DNA of 45,891 nt from Gemmatimonas sp. (GTDB lineage Bacteria; Gemmatimonadota; Gemmatimonadetes; Gemmatimonadales; Gemmatimonadaceae): the NCBI RefSeq assembly GCF_031426495.1, contig NZ_JANPLK010000023.1, positions 1 to 45,891 on the forward strand, in the 5' to 3' direction. Each line of letters opens with the position of its first letter. The stretch's first letter is position 1. Positions 16,673 to 24,994 of this stretch are shown one piece after another. Made by a program: the position numbers and the translations under genes. A model generated the notes under the pieces. The model saw only the letters and a list, made by a program, of their open reading frames with translations, searched no databases and was not told where the DNA came from.

Positions 16673-18416
16673 GAGCGCGCCTCGTATATCGCATGTCCTT
16701 CACCCGCGTCGCATCGAGCGCAAGGTGGGTGACCGCGCCGGCGGTATTGCGCTGGAACCGCGCTACGTAAAACGAGAATCGGAACACGTCGTTGCTCCGC
16801 TCTGGTTGCAGTGCGGTCAGGGGTAGTCCGCGTGCGGCAATCATTGCGCGCCCACCCTGCACAGTGACGTAGAGCGTGGCGTCGACGGCATCGCCCACAT
16901 AGGTGCCGACGTAGGCGCGCAATACGGCCGGTGACACTATGCGCGTCACTTTCCGACGCAGTGGTGGCCCCGCCAACTCTCCAGTTGCGAGTTCGCGCCC
17001 GGTCAAGATCAGACCGCCAGGTGTGGAGTCGGAGTCGACAAAGGTGAACTGAACGATTCCTGCCCCGGCGAGATCGACGGAAAAACGTCGGTTCGCCAGC
17101 GTCAGGGCGGTGAACGCGCGACCATTTGGCAGCGTGAAGACTAAGGCCGTGTCGGGCACGTCGATGCGAACGCCGGCATCGCGTCCGTCCAGCATGACGT
17201 ACTCGCCTGCGTATGACCGGAGTATCGAGATCGGAACAGCACCCGTCGAGGTCGGCGGTGGCGTTGGTTGCGACGCCACGGAACGCATTGATGCGTCGGC
17301 GCCCAAGAACAGCGCAATTACTGCTGGGCCGAATGTATCCATGCCGGCGTATGCGTTGCACACGGTCACCACCGACAAGCCGATCGCGGGTACTCTCGTG
17401 AGGTACGTGTAGTTGCCGACTCCGCGGTACTCGATCAGCGGTACTACGGCAGAGGCGCCGCGGTACAAGCCATAGGCGAATCCATCCGTGCGCGCCGATG
17501 CCGGAGCGCCTTGCTCGAGGGCCTCAAGCAGCGAGTCGATGCCCGTGGTCGGGTCGTGAAGTGCGCGGGCAAATCGCGCGATATCGTCGGCACTGCTTGT
17601 GACCGCGATCCCGCCGACCGGCGAGATGCGGTATCGGAGCAAGGAGCGCCAGCCGCTATCTGTCGCCTCATGAAAGAGTGCGTGCGCGGGTGCCACGAAT
17701 CCTTGATCCGCCCCGATCCGCGTGTCGCGCATGCCGAGCGGCGTGAAGAGCTTCGTCTGCAGGTAGTTGTTTAGTGACTGGCCGGACGTGCGCTGCACGA
17801 GCAGGCGCAGCAGCGCGTAGTCCGTGTTGCTATAGGTATGGCCGCGACCGGGCGTAAAGCCGAGTCGTCCCCAACGCGAAAGTGCCCGGAACACACCGTC
17901 TTCCGAGATGCGGTCGGAGAGGTCGAAGCCGGGGTCGAGCACCCCGTAGTCGGCCAGTCCGCTCGTGTGGTGCAACAGCTGTCGTACCGTCACTGCTGCC
18001 GCGTACGGGGGCAGCTCGGGGACATGACGGCGCGCCGCGTCATCGAGCGAGATCACGCCGTCGCGCGCAAGCATCGCGACAGCAAGCGCGGTAAAGACGC
18101 GCGCTTCGGAGTACGGGATCCAGGTCGTGGTCGCGGTCGTCATCGGCACGCCAAAACCGATGTGTGCCATGCCGTAGGCCTTCCGGTAGATGACGCTGTC
18201 GCCGTGCACCACGGCCACGCCACATCCCGGTGACGTCGTGCGCTGATACGCCGAGAATATCGAATCGATGCGGGCGACTGGCGGCACGCGCACGGACTGT
18301 GCCTGAAGCGCGCGCACGCCTCCCGCGAGCATGAGCGCACTGCATACCGCGGCCAAGAGAGCCGTGGTGCCACGGTGCGGCGGACTATCGCGAAACACAG
18401 CAGAAGCGAAGTTCAT
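16635..18416 (-). CDS. exported beta-lactamase-fold serine hydrolase, altered SxxK motif
   Basis: A 593-residue protein of the class C/penicillin-binding group with a signal peptide (MNFASAVFRD...ALMLAGGVRALQAQ). The catalytic domain spans about 45-375. The usual S-x-x-K reads S103-E-A-R106, so the general-base Lys is Arg (CGC codon checked). HTSGLADYG and the YSN motif (Y195-S-N197) are intact. The third motif, normally H/K-x-G, appears as YRGVGNYT. The remaining part is a beta-rich C-terminal region with two similar lipocalin-like stretches (LRSYAGEYVMLDG and LRAYVGTYVGD). It may be a pseudo-enzyme or have changed chemistry. Convergent overlap with the TonB receptor gene is 38 bases. Confidence 0.88.
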   Translation of the reverse strand: MNFASAVFRDSPPHRGTTALLAAVCSALMLAGGVRALQAQSVRVPPVARIDSIFSAYQRTTSPGCGVAVVHGDSVIYRKAYGMAHIGFGVPMTTATTTWIPYSEARVFTALAVAMLARDGVISLDDAARRHVPELPPYAAAVTVRQLLHHTSGLADYGVLDPGFDLSDRISEDGVFRALSRWGRLGFTPGRGHTYSNTDYALLRLLVQRTSGQSLNNYLQTKLFTPLGMRDTRIGADQGFVAPAHALFHEATDSGWRSLLRYRISPVGGIAVTSSADDIARFARALHDPTTGIDSLLEALEQGAPASARTDGFAYGLYRGASAVVPLIEYRGVGNYTYLTRVPAIGLSVVTVCNAYAGMDTFGPAVIALFLGADASMRSVASQPTPPPTSTGAVPISILRSYAGEYVMLDGRDAGVRIDVPDTALVFTLPNGRAFTALTLANRRFSVDLAGAGIVQFTFVDSDSTPGGLILTGRELATGELAGPPLRRKVTRIVSPAVLRAYVGTYVGDAVDATLYVTVQGGRAMIAARGLPLTALQPERSNDVFRFSFYVARFQRNTAGAVTHLALDATRVKDMRYTRRAPTSSDTGRPRLP

Positions 18417-18469
18417 GAAGCACCCTAAAGGGAGAGACAAGCTGGGGCGACGAGAATTCGATGAGCTAT

Positions 18470-18904
18470 TCAGATGCCGCGTATCGCCTGAATCGCGTCC
18501 AGCACGGCGAGATCCGCGATGTCCTGCGCGCGGCCGGCTCGCCACGACGCGATAAGCAGCGCGAGCGAGATCGTAGGTATCGGTACATCCTCCACTTCGA
18601 ACACGGCGATCTCGTGGTTCGCCTCGGCCCAACTGACATTCCACGCCCGGGTGAGCACGTCAACATTCGGCGTATCACCGATCATGGTGACGCCCCGACT
18701 CAAGATGTCATCGGGGACCAGTCGATGCGCGACACCGAAGGGCAGCCCCGAAAGAGCCAACAAGACGCGTTCCGCGTTGTCGTGCGTGGCATCGATCCGG
18801 AGGTCGACCTCTCGTGTGGCGCGCGAGGATCCCCACAGCTGTATCGCGGTAGCGCCGATCACCACCTACCGCGCGTCGTGCGCGTTCAAGAGACGAGCGA
18901 CACG
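18470..18904 (-). pseudogene. nucleotidyltransferase-like gene broken by an amber codon
   Basis: The frame reads RVARLLNAHDAR, then TAG (18868-18866), then VVIGATAIQLWGSSRATREVDLRID and on to IQAIRGI. The joined sequence matches the start of MNT/AbiEii-like nucleotidyltransferases, in which the stop position would hold Tyr. The DxD metal motif reads E-V-D. Translation could restart at the GTG right after the stop (131 residues) but would lose the first strand. The GTG that overlaps the stop of the preceding ribbon-helix-helix gene (18930) is in a different frame, hinting at a second lesion. Probably the remains of a toxin-like partner of that gene. Confidence 0.65.
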
Positions 18905-18926
18905 GCCACCCGCGTGCGCACTTCCC

Positions 18927-19268
18927 TCACGTGGACGATCGGTGCTGTCGCCAGGTGGTGAACACATCGAACGTGCGAAAGATTCGCGGAGACTCGAACT
19001 GCTGGGCGCCAATATCGGGAACGACCGCAATCTCGTCGGCCTCAAGCACACGGGCCTCGGCCGACAGTGACATGTCGCGCGACAGTCGTGTGCGTCGTGT
19101 CGCATCCAACGGCGAGTCAACGACGTGGTCGTGATCGGCGACATATCGCCGGACGGCTTCCGCAACGATCAATCTCCGCGAGCGATCCAGCGTGCGCGCC
19201 AGCCGGTCGGCGGCAGCGAGGTCTCCATCCGGTAGCGTAACGGCGATCCTGGCACAGCGTTCGGTCAT
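18927..19268 (-). CDS. ribbon-helix-helix DNA-binding protein, antitoxin-like
   Basis: A 113-residue protein whose N-terminus (CARIAVTLPDGDLAAADRLARTLDRSRRLIVAEAVRRYVADHD) fits a CopG/Arc-type ribbon-helix-helix: one beta strand, then two helices. The C-terminal half carries SRDMSLSAEARVLEADEIAVVPDIGAQQF, of unknown fold and a candidate toxin-binding or degradation-prone tail. The ATG at 19268 is within a set of 10-bp-spaced repeats that look like its own operator. It is followed by the broken nucleotidyltransferase, so it may be an orphan antitoxin or regulator. Confidence 0.7.
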   Translation of the reverse strand: MTERCARIAVTLPDGDLAAADRLARTLDRSRRLIVAEAVRRYVADHDHVVDSPLDATRRTRLSRDMSLSAEARVLEADEIAVVPDIGAQQFESPRIFRTFDVFTTWRQHRSST

Positions 19269-19290
19269 ACTTGATCATACTCTATCATAC
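19265..19290 (-). promoter_or_regulatory. 10-bp-phased TCATAC repeats, candidate autoregulatory operator
   Basis: TCATAC occurs three times at 19265, 19275 and 19285, exactly one helical turn apart, and overlaps the start codon of the ribbon-helix-helix gene. Such phased half-sites are how ribbon-helix-helix repressors line up along DNA. The site is read directly; its function is inferred. Confidence 0.6.
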
Positions 19291-19542
19291 CACCCAAAAT
19301 TAACGAGGATGCACGTTTGCCGAGCGTTCAGCGTCCAATTAGCCCCGTCCTCTCCGAAATAATCGGCAAGCCGCTCATTCATCTTGCCGGCCTACTCCGG
19401 CCAGTCTTGAAGATCCGGTCGTTTGTCACACAGGATCGTTCGCATGCTGCCGATACTCCGAGGTAGACGCGATGCCGCGTGTTCGCCTACTCAGGAGTGG
19501 CGGGCCGGGCGTTGGCTCGGACTGACATGTGGAGAGTCCGTG

Positions 19543-20520
19543 ATGATCGATAAAGAACACCCCGATTCGCTGTCGCCGTTTTCGCTGTCGCTGCAGTCGG
19601 CAACCGACGACCCCACGCTGAGAATACTCGGGGAAGCGGTGGCGTCGGCCTACGATGCCGTGATGATCACCGATGCCGTGCTCGATTCGCCGGGTCCGCA
19701 CATCGTCTTCGTGAACGCGGCGTTCGAGCGCATGTCAGGATGGAGCGCTGAGGAGCTGAAGACGCTCACGCCTCGCGTTATGCAGGGCCCCGAGACCGAT
19801 CGCGCCACGCTGCAACGCCTGCGCGCCGCGCTGGTGGTCGGTGAACCGTTTCAGGGGTCGACGGTGAACTACCGTCGCGACGGCTCGCCATTCATCATGG
19901 AGTGGAGCATCAGCAGCGTGAAGGACGAGTACGGTGCGCCGCGGTACTTCGTCGCGGTACAGCGCGACATCACGGCGTTTCGTCGCCGACTGGCCGACGC
20001 CGAGGAAGGCGCGCGAACAGATGCTCTGACCGGCCTCGCCAATCGTCGCGCGTATGATGCGAGATTGTCAGCGATGCTGGCCCAACCCGACCTCGTCCTC
20101 GGGTTGCTCGCGATGGACATTGACCGCTTCAAGCAGGTCAACGATACGTACGGACATGGCGCCGGCGACGCCGTGTTGATCGAGGTGAGCCGCCGCATGT
20201 CACGCATCGCAGCCGCGACGCCTGGTGCGCTGTTGGCCCGTACCGGCGGCGAGGAGTTTTCGCTCCTCGTGCCTTGCACCGATGCGAAGCAATCAATTGG
20301 AGAGTTGGCCGAAGCGGTTCGTGCCAGCGTCGCCGCGGGTCCGATTGCGATCGATTCAGGTGCGCTCAACGTCACGATCTCCATCGGAGTCGCCAGCACC
20401 ACGTCGCCAATGGCGACTGCGGAGATGTTGAGCCGCGCGGCCGATCGTGCGCTGTATCGGGCCAAGACAGGTGGTCGGAACCGCGTCGAAGTGACAGTCG
20501 GCGACGGCGGAGCGGCCTAG
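19543..20520 (+). CDS. PAS-GGDEF diguanylate cyclase
   Basis: A 325-residue enzyme predicted to make cyclic di-GMP from two GTP. The ATG at 19543 has a GGAGAG ribosome site. The PAS domain is at about 20-145 (MITDAVLDSPGPHIVFVNAAFERMSGWSAEEL, then YRRDGSPFIMEW and FVAVQRDIT), of the LOV-like sequence class but without an obvious NCRFLQ flavin-Cys motif (RVMQGPET instead). The GGDEF domain at about 160-318 has DALTGLANRRAYD and an intact ARTGGEEF active site. The usual RxxD inhibitory site is replaced by ATPG, so product inhibition is probably absent. No membrane segment. It stands alone. Confidence 0.92.
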   Translation: MIDKEHPDSLSPFSLSLQSATDDPTLRILGEAVASAYDAVMITDAVLDSPGPHIVFVNAAFERMSGWSAEELKTLTPRVMQGPETDRATLQRLRAALVVGEPFQGSTVNYRRDGSPFIMEWSISSVKDEYGAPRYFVAVQRDITAFRRRLADAEEGARTDALTGLANRRAYDARLSAMLAQPDLVLGLLAMDIDRFKQVNDTYGHGAGDAVLIEVSRRMSRIAAATPGALLARTGGEEFSLLVPCTDAKQSIGELAEAVRASVAAGPIAIDSGALNVTISIGVASTTSPMATAEMLSRAADRALYRAKTGGRNRVEVTVGDGGAA

Positions 20521-20555
20521 CTCTCCTGATCGAGGCGCAGCTAGACGAGTCCGAG

Positions 20556-20581
20556 CCTCCTGCGAGAAAATCGCAAGGAGG
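20556..20581 (+). terminator. hairpin after the diguanylate cyclase gene
   Basis: CCTCCTGCGA pairs with TCGC-A-AGGAGG across a GAAAA loop, with one bulged A, 35 bases after the cyclase stop. There is no T tract, so it is a weak terminator candidate. Confidence 0.4.
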
Positions 20582-20708
20582 GCATTCCCGCGCTGGCTGC
20601 GACTTGTCTGATTTCCATGAGCGACGGCCCCACTCCTGCATCGTCCGAGGATTCGCGCGCACTGTTTTATCGGTGTGCCCGAGCGGGTTCTCCTTCGCCA
20701 TCGTCGAC

Positions 20709-21494
20709 ATGGACTTGCATTACATCCGAAAGGGCACGGGAAAGCCGTTGCTTCTGCTCCACGGGCTCGGCGGTAGTTGGCAATCATGGACTCCACTGCT
20801 GACTGCGCTCGCGGCCGAGCGAGAGCTCATCGTTGTTGACCTGCCGGGGCACGGAACGACGCCGCTCCCATCTGGTGACGTATCGTTTAGCGCGTTAGCG
20901 GATGCGGTTGCTGCATTTTTAGCCTCGCACCGCTTGCTTGGCATCGACGCCGTGGGAAGCTCAATGGGAGCACGGCTGGTGCTCGAACTGGCGCGACGAG
21001 GCGGTATCGTCGGCGCGGTCGTCTCACTCGATCCGGGTGGATTTTGGCAGGGGTGGGAGCGCACCTTTTTCGCCACCACGATCGGCCTGTCGATCCGGCT
21101 TGTTCGCGCACTGCAGCCCGTGATGCCGGTGCTCGCGGCCAACACGCTTACGCGCTCACTTCTCTTGGCGCAGTTCTCGGCACATCCATGGCGCCTGCCG
21201 TCATCGATCGTTCTTCAAGAGATGCGTGATTACGCATTGGCGCCCTCTTTCGATGCGCTGCTCCATGATCTCGCGCATGGTGCCGCGCAAGCAGGTGTGC
21301 CGGCTGGCGCTTTGCGTCACCCCATGCTCATCGTGTGGGGACGTCAGGACCGCGTGTGTCTACGTCGGCAGGCTGCGCGGGCAGTCGCGCGGTTTCCTGA
21401 TGCGCGACTGCACTGGCTCGACGACTGCGGACATTTCCCGCACTGGGACCAGCCCGCCGCGACGGTGCGGTTGATTCTTGAGGCGACGCGTTGA
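20709..21494 (+). CDS. alpha/beta-fold hydrolase
   Basis: A 261-residue protein from the ATG at 20709. The fold markers are in order: oxyanion stretch LLLLHGLGGSWQSW, DLPGHGTTPLP, nucleophile elbow GSSMG (Ser85), acid in WGRQDRV and His in DCGHFPHWDQP. This is a complete Ser-Asp-His triad. The N-terminus (MDLHYIRKGTGKP) fits soluble esterases and hydrolases of the epoxide-hydrolase-like superfamily; the substrate is not determinable. The open frame continues upstream into the cyclase gene without homology, so the start was placed at the first Met before the fold. Confidence 0.88.
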   Translation: MDLHYIRKGTGKPLLLLHGLGGSWQSWTPLLTALAAERELIVVDLPGHGTTPLPSGDVSFSALADAVAAFLASHRLLGIDAVGSSMGARLVLELARRGGIVGAVVSLDPGGFWQGWERTFFATTIGLSIRLVRALQPVMPVLAANTLTRSLLLAQFSAHPWRLPSSIVLQEMRDYALAPSFDALLHDLAHGAAQAGVPAGALRHPMLIVWGRQDRVCLRRQAARAVARFPDARLHWLDDCGHFPHWDQPAATVRLILEATR

Positions 21495-21608
21495 CGTATT
21501 TGCGGTGCGTTCTATCTGTGGCGTCTCGTCGCGGCGTTCGTCGTTGAAGGTCGGCAACACGACGACCGGTGTTGAGCGCCGTTCACCGTACCATCGCTCG
21601 AGCACGAT

Positions 21609-22238
21609 ATGATGTCCCGCCTGGACCCCGAGTTTACCGCCCTTCTCAGCCCACGGTTCCAATTGGCCGAGCTGGAGCGCCATGCCAGCAGCATCTTCGG
21701 ATTGTGGCCGGATCTTCGGCTCGCCTATGTGAATCCGGCCTGGGCCGCCTTCGCAAACGGGAATTGCGGGCAGCCATCCATTGAACAGCAGTGGGGGCTT
21801 GGTTCGCATTACCTCGACGCGATTGCTGAGCCGCTTCTGCCATTTTACGTCGGACTGCTAGATAGCTCGCCCGATCCTCAGCAATCGCGCGCTCCGGTCT
21901 CGCATTTATACGAGTGCTCGAGCGCCGAGCAGTACCGCACGTTCAGCATGCAGGTGTACGCGCTTCCGGAACGCGCAGGCTTTATTGTCGTAAATTCGCT
22001 GGTGGTCGAGACTCACCATGATCCCGCCGAGCGACCGCCGATGGGTGCCGATCGTAGTGCGTACGTCGATCCGCGTGGCGTGATAATACAATGCTCGCAC
22101 TGTCGCCTTGTGCAGCGCGCTGCCGATGCGACGCAGTGGGATTGGGTCCCCGCGTGGGTGGAGCGGAGCCCCAAGGACACGAGCCACGGTCTCTGCGCCG
22201 TGTGTTTCGAATACTACTATCCGGACGTCGCCGACTGA
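21609..22238 (+). CDS. PAS-like domain protein with C-terminal four-Cys element
   Basis: About 209 residues, soluble. The N-terminal 150 residues look like a PAS-type sensor (FGLWPDLRLAYVNPAWAAFAN, then FSMQVYALPERAGFIVVNSLVVE). The C-terminus has CSHC, about 30 residues with WDWVPAWVE, then SHGLCAVCFEYYYPD. The CxxC...CxxC arrangement with its W-D-W-V-P and H-G-L-C signature is one I recall at the C-termini of stand-alone bacterial PAS sensors and their kinase relatives; it probably binds zinc. No output domain is visible, so it may act on a partner. The start is ATG-ATG at 21609. Confidence 0.72.
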   Translation: MMSRLDPEFTALLSPRFQLAELERHASSIFGLWPDLRLAYVNPAWAAFANGNCGQPSIEQQWGLGSHYLDAIAEPLLPFYVGLLDSSPDPQQSRAPVSHLYECSSAEQYRTFSMQVYALPERAGFIVVNSLVVETHHDPAERPPMGADRSAYVDPRGVIIQCSHCRLVQRAADATQWDWVPAWVERSPKDTSHGLCAVCFEYYYPDVAD

Positions 22239-22492
22239 TTGCCGCGCGCGTGCCGACCGCGTTCGGGACCCGCGTTCCACCGATGAATCCTCGCGAGAAA
22301 CCATCGTCTCTGGCGCGTGGTGCAGTGTCTCCGCCCCACGCCGTCGGTGCCGAGGTCGTGGGCCGAGCGCCGTCGACGTACTCGCCAGGTCACGCCCTTC
22401 ACCCCGGCGGCCGTGGTGGCACTACTCTCGCGTAGCATAGCGGTAACGGCCGGGTCCGGTCGCGAAGGTGTGTTCATCACGGGAGGCACGGC

Positions 22493-24253
22493 GTGGCACA
22501 AGGGCACAGAGTTCACGGGAAAAGCGCAGGGCGTTCGGGCATTTTGGACGCGGCGCGGTTCGGCACGCTCCTCTCGCTGAGCCTTGCGTTGCTTGTCGTG
22601 GTCAGCTGTAAGGGCCGCCGTACGGCTGCAGATGCCGCCAAGGAATGGACGCCGAGCGCAGGCGATGTGGTAATGGGCGTGCCGATCGGCGACGTGACGG
22701 CGTCGATCCAGACGCAGCTTACGACTCGGCCGGAAAGCATCCCCGCCGACCGGTGGCGGCACATCAAGCAGCTGTATACGACGTACGGACACGTCCCGCT
22801 CTGGCTCGAAGCTGACGGCTTCAGTCAGTCGCGGAGCAAGGCATTGTTGCGCGCGGTGGTCGATGTGCGCACCGATGCCCTGCGTCTTGATGCGTATCCG
22901 CTCGAGGAACTGGTCGCGACAGTCGGTGCGGTGCAGGCGACGAAACAGGCCAGTGCGACGCAGCTGGCGAGCGCCGACGTGCTCCTCACGGCGACGTACG
23001 TGGAACTCGCCGAGGATCTCCTCACGGGACAGGTCGACCCGAAATCGATCGAGCAGGACTGGCATATCGCGACGGGACACGAGCCGATCGACAGTGCCGT
23101 TGCGCGCAGCCTGCGCGATCCGCAACTCGACTCGGCCATCGCTCGCATGCGTCCGCGTGACGCCGACTACGATGCGCTGCGCCGATCGCTCGTGCGCTTT
23201 CAATCCATCGTGGCGAGCGGCGGATGGGCAGTGGTGCCGGCAGGAAAGGCACTCAAGCCCCGCCAGACGGACAAGCCGGCGCGACTCGCGGCGCTCCGTG
23301 CGCGACTCCGTGTGGAGGGCTTTGGTGCACCGGGGGCTGCACCGGACAGCGCACCAACCGGTACAGCAAGCGCAAACGTCTACAACACCGAGCTGGCCGG
23401 GCTCGTCGCCGACTTCCAGGCGCGGCACGGCATCGCCGTGGACAGCGCGCTCGGCGCCGAAACCATGCAGTCGCTGAACGTGCCCGCGCAGTATCGCTTG
23501 GCACAGATTGCCGCAAACCTCGAGCGGTATCGCTGGCTGCCGCGCTCGTTCGGCGGTCGGTACATCATCGTGAATGTCCCCGCGTTCCGGCTCGAGGCGC
23601 ACGATTCGACCGGCACGCTCGAGATGAAAGTGATCGTTGGCGAGGAATTCGAAGGAAAGACGACACCCGTCTTTGCGGACTCCATGGAAACGGTCGTATT
23701 TCGCCCCTACTGGAACATCACGCCGGACATTCAGGAGCAGGAGACCGCACCGAAGATCGCCGCAGACGCGAAGTACATGGACGCGAACGATCTCGAATAC
23801 TTCAAAGATGGTGGCGAAACGCGCATCAGGCAGAAGCCGGGGCCGAAGAACTCGCTGGGGCTCGTGAAGTTCCTGTTCCCGAACGCGTTCAACATCTACC
23901 TGCACGATACGCCTGACGATGCGCTGTTCGCGAAAGATGTGCGGGCTTTCAGTCACGGGTGCATTCGTCTCGAGAAGCCCGAGGAGCTGGCCCAGTGGGC
24001 ACTGGGCTGGGACGCGGTGCGCGTCGATTCCGCGATGCAGCAAGGGCCGGACAACCAGTCCACGAAACTCGCGAAGAAGATTCCCGTGTACATCGTGTAC
24101 GCCACGGCGTACGAGCGCGACGGACAACTCTACTTCGGCAACGATTTGTACAGCCGCGATGCGGCGCTGGTGGAGGCCGTGACTGGAAGCATCGCCCCGC
24201 CAGAAACGGCGCTGCGGAGCCTCGAGGCGCTACGCAAGCTCGTGCAGGATTGA
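22493..24253 (+). CDS. L,D-transpeptidase lipoprotein, YcbB/LdtD-like
   Basis: Cell-wall enzyme that makes 3-3 crosslinks or attaches proteins to peptidoglycan. It starts at a GTG with a GGAGG ribosome site. A lipobox (LVVVSC, Cys39) suggests an anchored lipoprotein. An N-terminal alpha region (WRHIKQLYTTYGHVPLWLEADGFSQ) and a peptidoglycan-binding-like segment (LAGLVADFQARHGIAVDSALGAETMQSLNVP) precede the YkuD domain at about 340-510. The catalytic motif is FSHGCIRLEKPEELA with Cys490, preceded by the His of INIYLHDTPDD (as NAFNIYLHDTP). At 586 residues the size matches the YcbB subclass. Stands alone and is convergent with a truncated plug-domain gene. Confidence 0.92.
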   Translation: MAQGHRVHGKSAGRSGILDAARFGTLLSLSLALLVVVSCKGRRTAADAAKEWTPSAGDVVMGVPIGDVTASIQTQLTTRPESIPADRWRHIKQLYTTYGHVPLWLEADGFSQSRSKALLRAVVDVRTDALRLDAYPLEELVATVGAVQATKQASATQLASADVLLTATYVELAEDLLTGQVDPKSIEQDWHIATGHEPIDSAVARSLRDPQLDSAIARMRPRDADYDALRRSLVRFQSIVASGGWAVVPAGKALKPRQTDKPARLAALRARLRVEGFGAPGAAPDSAPTGTASANVYNTELAGLVADFQARHGIAVDSALGAETMQSLNVPAQYRLAQIAANLERYRWLPRSFGGRYIIVNVPAFRLEAHDSTGTLEMKVIVGEEFEGKTTPVFADSMETVVFRPYWNITPDIQEQETAPKIAADAKYMDANDLEYFKDGGETRIRQKPGPKNSLGLVKFLFPNAFNIYLHDTPDDALFAKDVRAFSHGCIRLEKPEELAQWALGWDAVRVDSAMQQGPDNQSTKLAKKIPVYIVYATAYERDGQLYFGNDLYSRDAALVEAVTGSIAPPETALRSLEALRKLVQD

Positions 24254-24268
24254 ACGCGTCGACGGTGC

Positions 24269-24709
24269 CTACTCGGTGAAGATCACCAGCAACCCGCACG
24301 TCTTTCGCGTCGCGTTGTATTCGAGCGGCATCGTCGCGCCACCTTTGCAGACCTCGATCGCCAGAATCTCATCCGGGGCGAGCGAGTTCAGGTCGAATAG
24401 CTCGTCACCACCCTCGCTGATTCCCGGCATGTTCCTGAACGAATCGTAGCCTCGGCGCGTCGCGAAGTACGCCATCCCACCGCCGAGGCGTACGATGTCG
24501 GCGCCGCTGACCGACTGCAGCACATCGGACAGCGAACGCCCTCGCTCCTGTTCGAGCTCACCGGCCGTGAGGAACGACCCGCCAATTCTGGAGCGCCGGT
24601 GCTCCTCGAACGACGCCAGTCGACGGTCGGCGGCGCTCGTGACGACGAGCACCGTCGACAATCCCGTCGATCGAGATAGGGGTGAGGCGAAAGATCTGCT
24701 CAGCGCCAT
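24269..24709 (-). pseudogene. 5'-truncated plug-domain protein, Gemmatimonadota type
   Basis: The 146-codon frame contains FEEHRRSRIGGSFLTAGELEQERGRSLSDVLQSVSGADIVR and ends with LNSLAPDEILAIEVCKGGATMPLEYNATRKTCGLLVIFTE. This is the C-terminal plug-like half of the regulatory-domain/plug proteins I associate with Gemmatimonadota, which normally start with a signal peptide and a carboxypeptidase-regulatory-like domain. Here the N-terminal part (MALSRSFASPLSRSTG) has neither, and the frame stops just before the repeat at 24741. It looks cut by whatever rearranged this junction. A short intact relative cannot be excluded. Confidence 0.65.
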
Positions 24710-24740
24710 CGGAACTCGTGATCATCAGCGACAGAGTGCA

Positions 24741-24794
24741 GTTCAAGGGGTCAGAGTCGTTGAACGGCAGTTGAACGACTCTTACCCCATGAAC
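24741..24794. repeat. inverted pair of the 25-bp GTTCAA...TTGAAC repeat
   Basis: One 25-bp unit (GTTCAAGGGGTC, AGAGTC, GTTGAAC) at 24741-24765 and an inverted copy with three mismatches at 24770-24794, four bases apart, form a near-perfect 54-bp palindrome. The same unit forms a direct array at 31604-31705, beyond the DUF1501 cluster. Confidence 0.85.
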
Positions 24795-24815
24795 TGCTGC
24801 TGACCCTCGTGCACT

Positions 24816-24855
24816 GCCCACGCCGCTTGTTCGCGCACGACCTCCTGCGCATGCG
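24816..24855 (-). pseudogene. queG 3'-end fragment 1
   Basis: About 40 bases encode AQEVVREQAAWAVHEG on the minus strand, nearly identical at DNA level to the HEVVREQAAWA end of the longer queG fragment at 40244-40603. Too short to identify alone; assigned by comparison with the other two copies. Confidence 0.45.
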
Positions 24856-24994
24856 CGAAATCCGCCGGCAGGCTCTTGCCGGGTGAGCGGTTCGCGCGTA
24901 ACACACGCCAGCGTTCGCGCGATCGGCAATCGGGCCGTATAGTGAACCGACCCCAATCGCGTTGCGGATACTGCCAATCCATCACCCACCCGTC

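Noticed and set aside
24938..24943. Promoter -10 (TATAGT) for the FG-GAP lipoprotein gene
   Set aside because: The -10 is good but no acceptable -35 is found at 16-18 bases, so it was not listed.
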